Origin: Chloroflexota bacterium
GTDB lineage: Bacteria; Chloroflexota; Anaerolineae; UBA4142
Assembly (NCBI GenBank): GCA_023380675.1
Contig: JAMCRS010000188.1
Location: 1-7,679 of the forward strand
Direction: 5' to 3'
Length of the DNA: 7,679 nt
The translations under genes and the position numbers were made by a program. This document shows, in pieces, positions 5,241 to 7,679 of this stretch; the stretch's first letter is position 1, and every line of letters starts with the position of its first letter. The notes under the pieces are model-generated. The model saw only the letters and a list, made by a program, of their open reading frames with translations. It did not search any database and was not told the origin of the DNA.

Positions 5241-6239
5241 TTAGCGGTTCGTCTGCAACAAGTCCTCGCGTCGGGCGCCGGTCGAAATCGTGAGTGCGTC
5301 CGCCGGACACATGACCCGACACAAGCTGCATGCCGCGCCCAAACAGAGCCGCGGACGCGCGGTCAATGTGTACTGATCACTTTCGATTTGGAAATACAGC
5401 GCTTGCCTAGGACAGATTTTCGCGCACAGCCCGCAGGCCGTGCAAGCTTCGCCAACTTGGACGGAAGCGAGTCGTGTGCTTTCCACACACGCGCTCCGCG
5501 GGGCACCCAGATTCGTCAGCGCGCTCAGCAGAGTTATCCGCGCGGATGGCAGTTGGATGCCGATGGGTTCGGTCGGCGCTTCGAATCCCGGCAACGGTGC
5601 CGCGACGGTTTCTACTGCGCTGGCCGCCATCTGACGCGCGAGGAAGGAGAAAAGCTCGCGCCGCGACTGTACAGGACTTGTCTCGCGCAACAGAGGCACT
5701 CGTCGCGCCGCGCTGCCCGGCTTGCGCGCGTCGGTGTGGCAATGCACCGTGTCACCGCGATCCCACGCGGTCAGCAACTGATTCGCTTCGTCGCGCGCGG
5801 CGAGGATATGTGGACGGGTCCGCTTTCCGATCGCACATCCAGCGCAAGGCAAATCGTCGAGCCAGACCGTCGCGTGCTCGCTACCCAAAGCGGCGAGCAG
5901 TTCGGGCGAGAGTCGCGCAAGGCAACTGACCGAGAGGATGCCTTCAACCCCCGGTGCGTTCGTGGAGTCGCGTTCTTGTTTTCGCGAGCAAGCGAATTCG
6001 ACTTGGGCGTACGATTTGGCCGCGTTGAGAATCTGCTCATCACTCGCGCTACTGGTTCTGAAAACGTTCGTTGGGCACACGGACACGCACAAGCCGCATT
6101 CCACACAGCGTGAGGCTAAGTCCGACGGGCGCGCCGAGTTGGATGGCGTCAGTCGGACGGGCAAGACACAATTCAGTATCAGGAAACCTCCGCTGAGCTG
6201 CGGTCCTGCCCGCATCCGGTCCGAAATTCGACCGGCCAA
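5241..6239 (-). CDS. multi-cluster 4Fe-4S ferredoxin-type protein
   Basis: From TTG 6239 the product is 332 residues; ATG 6215 is an alternative start and neither has a clear ribosome-binding site. Three iron-sulfur motifs are visible: CVECGLCVSVCP (Cys 45, 48, 51, 55), CTACGLCAKICP (266, 269, 272, 276) and CLGAACSLCRVMCP (299, 304, 307, 311). The last two form a classic two-cluster ferredoxin domain. Between them, Cys 84, SCLARLSPELL (Cys 106) and LPCAGCAIGK (132, 135) form a separate Cys-bearing domain whose spacing is loosely like the MvhD/HdrA-associated iron-sulfur domain; that likeness is weak. No signal peptide or membrane segment is seen, so it is probably cytoplasmic. In this cluster it would pass electrons to or from the formate-dehydrogenase-like enzyme, or serve in its maturation. 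The exact partner is unknown. Confidence 0.8.
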   Translation of the reverse strand: MAGRISDRMRAGPQLSGGFLILNCVLPVRLTPSNSARPSDLASRCVECGLCVSVCPTNVFRTSSASDEQILNAAKSYAQVEFACSRKQERDSTNAPGVEGILSVSCLARLSPELLAALGSEHATVWLDDLPCAGCAIGKRTRPHILAARDEANQLLTAWDRGDTVHCHTDARKPGSAARRVPLLRETSPVQSRRELFSFLARQMAASAVETVAAPLPGFEAPTEPIGIQLPSARITLLSALTNLGAPRSACVESTRLASVQVGEACTACGLCAKICPRQALYFQIESDQYTLTARPRLCLGAACSLCRVMCPADALTISTGARREDLLQTNR

Positions 6240-6251
6240 CTTGATCTTGTC

Positions 6252-6380
6252 CTAGGCAAGCGCTAATTGCCGGCGTGCCGCATGAATCACCAGCCGGCCG
6301 TTGAGCGGGCGCAGTGTCACCTTCAGAGACCGCCCGGCTTGTGGCAACGCCCGCCGGCTCGACTCATTGGGCGTTGCCAT
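6252..6380 (-). CDS. possible 42-aa ORF between torD-like and ferredoxin genes
   Basis: ATG 6380 to TAG 6252 gives 42 residues with no recognised domain (a basic stretch, RSLKVTLRPLNGRLVIHAARR, is the main feature). It fills most of the 166-nt gap in the operon, ending 12 nt before TTG 6239. Its ribosome-binding site is poor and its first codons lie inside an 11-bp inverted repeat, so it may be only a spacer. Confidence 0.25.
   Translation of the reverse strand: MATPNESSRRALPQAGRSLKVTLRPLNGRLVIHAARRQLALA
6342..6379. repeat. 11-bp perfect inverted repeat in the operon gap
   Basis: TGGCAACGCCC (6342-6352) and GGGCGTTGCCA (6369-6379) are exact complements separated by 16 nt. No T-run follows on the minus strand, so a terminator is unlikely. 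It could be an mRNA processing or stability hairpin that sets the ratio of downstream genes, or an operator. Confidence 0.6.
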
Positions 6381-6405
6381 TTAGCCTGTAAGGACCCGGT
6401 GCTAT

Positions 6406-7002
6406 CTAGGCACTTTGCATCGCGAAGCTGAATTGCCCGCGCAGCATCGCCGCGAGCAAACGTCCCAGCACTCGATAGAATCCAAAGCGACTCTCACGCG
6501 TCAAGTCGTCGGCAAGGCGCGGCAGCCAGGTCAAGAGATGCGTTTGGAGGAACTCGCCTGCCGCCGCGAGTGAGTCCGGCGTGTCGAGCGCCAGCAAAAA
6601 GGCGACGAACTCCAGTTCCGCCCCGGCGTGGTCCACTTGTTCTTCATGCACGACCAGGCCCCACTCGCGATAAAGCGCGCCCACTTGCTCGGCGGCGATG
6701 CCGAGCAGCTCGCCTTCGCGGTACGCCGACTCGTACGGCGGACACGGCGCGTGCGGATACGCGCTGACGAACAGGCGCGTGTGCTCACCTTGTACTTGAT
6801 CGAGCGGCAAGGGCGCCAACTTGCCCAACTCGTCCACGAGTGCGCTCAGCGGCAAGCTGCCGTCGTCAAAAAGCTCCAGCGTGACCTGACCGACGGCGGC
6901 CTGCAAGTTGGCGACAAAATGCTTGTCGGGATAAGCCAGCGCCTGGGCAAGCAAACGGCAAAGCGCGATTTGCTTCTCGTTTGTGCTAACCCTTGGACGC
7001 AT
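6406..7002 (-). CDS. TorD/DmsD/NarJ-family molybdoenzyme chaperone
   Basis: The 198-residue, mainly helical protein has the normal length of TorD-family chaperones. The signature CPPYESAYREGELLG (residues ~86-100) and the downstream EEQVDHAGAELEFVAFLL (~119-136, the D-H...ELEF pattern) mark the family. These proteins bind the apo-form or twin-arginine signal of molybdopterin enzymes and help cofactor insertion before export. ATG 7002 lies inside the cytochrome gene: the two overlap by 17 nt in different frames, and GGAAGG (7011-7016) is 8 nt upstream, so translation is probably coupled. Together with the gamma-subunit gene upstream, the client is most likely a formate dehydrogenase catalytic subunit encoded beyond the right edge. 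Confidence 0.88.
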   Translation of the reverse strand: MRPRVSTNEKQIALCRLLAQALAYPDKHFVANLQAAVGQVTLELFDDGSLPLSALVDELGKLAPLPLDQVQGEHTRLFVSAYPHAPCPPYESAYREGELLGIAAEQVGALYREWGLVVHEEQVDHAGAELEFVAFLLALDTPDSLAAAGEFLQTHLLTWLPRLADDLTRESRFGFYRVLGRLLAAMLRGQFSFAMQSA

Positions 7003-7636
7003 CTACTTTGCCTTCCGCAACTATCTGCGCCAGCCACTTGGGATGTTCCATCCGTGCATAGGCTTGAGTGACGGAGCCCCCCCACATTCCGGCCAGCGCG
7101 CCGTAGACGAACACAAAAAACACGTGACCCAGCGTTAGCACGGTCAATTCCAGCATGGCCGCGTCGTGAATCATCAGCGTCACAAGACGAACGTTGGCCG
7201 GGATGTCTTGCCAAAACCACAGCAGCAATCCCGTGATCGAGATCACGATAAAACCCAGGATGATCGCCACATGGTGCAGTTTCTCGCCGGCATTGATTCT
7301 GCCTTGCGGCGGAAGACCTTTGGCATTGCCAAAGACATAGGGAACAAAGTGCTTGAACCACTCCCGGTCGTCCTGGTCGTACGTCACCGAGTCCTTCAGT
7401 AGCTGCATCAAGCCACGGCGATCGGTGAGCAGATAGAACAGGGGCGTTGCTATCAGCACGACCGCGGCGACGCGGTGCGCTAGGCGTCCCGTCGTGTTCG
7501 CGGTCCAGACGTTGACGACGGGAACGAACAGCCCCAGCCCGCTGAGCAGCAGAACAAGGAACGCGATAGTGAACGTCCAGTGGGAAATGCGCTGCATCAA
7601 GCGATAACGCGGAATCAGTCTCTGTGGCGTTGACAT
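6986..7636 (-). CDS. formate dehydrogenase gamma-like cytochrome b556 subunit
   Basis: The 216-residue protein has four membrane segments (about residues 19-40, 53-70, 120-141 and 152-182) and His residues placed for b-type heme ligands: H19 (RISHW), H54 (LAHRV), H121/H122 (KLHHV), H157 (MIHDA) and H171 (LGHVF). The loop GLPPQGRINAGEKLHH is close to the P.G.YNAGQK loop of FdnI/FdoI and separates it from hydrogenase cytochromes. The C-terminal GSVTQAYARMEHPKW also fits. In the family it anchors the enzyme and passes electrons from the iron-sulfur beta subunit to quinone. ATG 7636 has AAAGGAG 11 nt upstream and lies two bases after the stop of the preceding reading frame. Its 3' end overlaps the TorD-like gene. 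Confidence 0.9.
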   Translation of the reverse strand: MSTPQRLIPRYRLMQRISHWTFTIAFLVLLLSGLGLFVPVVNVWTANTTGRLAHRVAAVVLIATPLFYLLTDRRGLMQLLKDSVTYDQDDREWFKHFVPYVFGNAKGLPPQGRINAGEKLHHVAIILGFIVISITGLLLWFWQDIPANVRLVTLMIHDAAMLELTVLTLGHVFFVFVYGALAGMWGGSVTQAYARMEHPKWLAQIVAEGKVDASKG

Positions 7637-7638
7637 GC

Positions 7639-7679
7639 TTACACCTTCTCCTTTGATTCAGGCGCGGCGAAAGTGTCTT
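7639..7679 (-). CDS. C-terminal tail of an upstream gene (cut by window), possibly the Fe-S beta subunit
   Basis: On the minus strand one frame reads DTFAAPESKEKV then TAA at 7641-7639, two bases before the cytochrome ATG. This would be the last 12 residues of the preceding operon gene. In formate dehydrogenase operons the iron-sulfur beta subunit comes before gamma, so that is the expected identity, but nothing in 12 residues proves it. A second frame ends RHFRRA and TGA, which is less tightly placed. Confidence 0.35.
   Translation of the reverse strand, partial: DTFAAPESKEKV

Noticed and set aside
5223..6113. Plus-strand 296-codon frame opposite the ferredoxin-type gene
   Set aside because: The opposite strand carries three CxxCxxCxxxCP-type motifs; this frame is a low-complexity Arg-rich shadow.

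Overview
The window looks like chromosomal DNA from a GC-rich bacterium, most plausibly a Chloroflexota (Chloroflexi) member. The reasons are indirect: a Pro/Thr-rich linker protein, a glycine-rich RRM protein beside a DEAD-box helicase, a CarD-type RNA polymerase-binding protein, and an anaerobic-type molybdoenzyme accessory cluster. No rRNA, tRNA, insertion sequence, integrase or CRISPR array was seen. Taxonomy is an inference.

Layout: (a) 3-812 (+) is the C-terminal part of a polytopic GT39/PMT-like glycosyltransferase. (b) 960-2809 (+) is a stress/RNA-remodelling unit: a strong promoter, a leader with an intrinsic-terminator-like hairpin, a RhlE-type DEAD-box RNA helicase and an RRM RNA-binding protein. 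(c) 2939-3695 (-) is an unrecognised protein with a basic N-terminus, a Pro/Thr linker and an OB-like C-terminal domain, again behind a promoter and leader hairpin. (d) 3736-4530 (+) is a divergently transcribed CarD-like gene with the same promoter-leader-hairpin layout, interrupted by an in-frame TGA at codon 34 and ended by a near-perfect terminator. (e) 4628-5008 (-) is a cold-shock protein gene with a near-consensus promoter and its own leader terminator. (f) 5098-7679 (-) is the distal part of a formate-dehydrogenase-like operon: the tail of an upstream gene, a cytochrome b (gamma) subunit, an overlapping TorD-family chaperone, a possible tiny ORF, a multi-cluster ferredoxin-type protein and a small zinc-ribbon ORF.

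The most notable pattern is that four separate transcription units, at least three of them encoding RNA-binding or RNA-polymerase-binding proteins, each start with a recognisable sigma70-type promoter followed 64-92 nt later by a GC hairpin plus U-tract, upstream of the start codon. This suggests a shared attenuation scheme, perhaps antitermination by the encoded RNA chaperones themselves. Two of these leaders also share a GATA-CG-TAGGTT block and have the same 64-nt distance from the -10 box to the U-tract. The mechanism is inference; the hairpins, U-tracts and promoters are read directly from the sequence.

In region (f), the gamma subunit would anchor a formate dehydrogenase in the membrane and pass electrons to quinone through b hemes. 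The TorD-like protein would help mature its molybdopterin catalytic subunit, and the ferredoxin-type protein would carry electrons to or from another partner.
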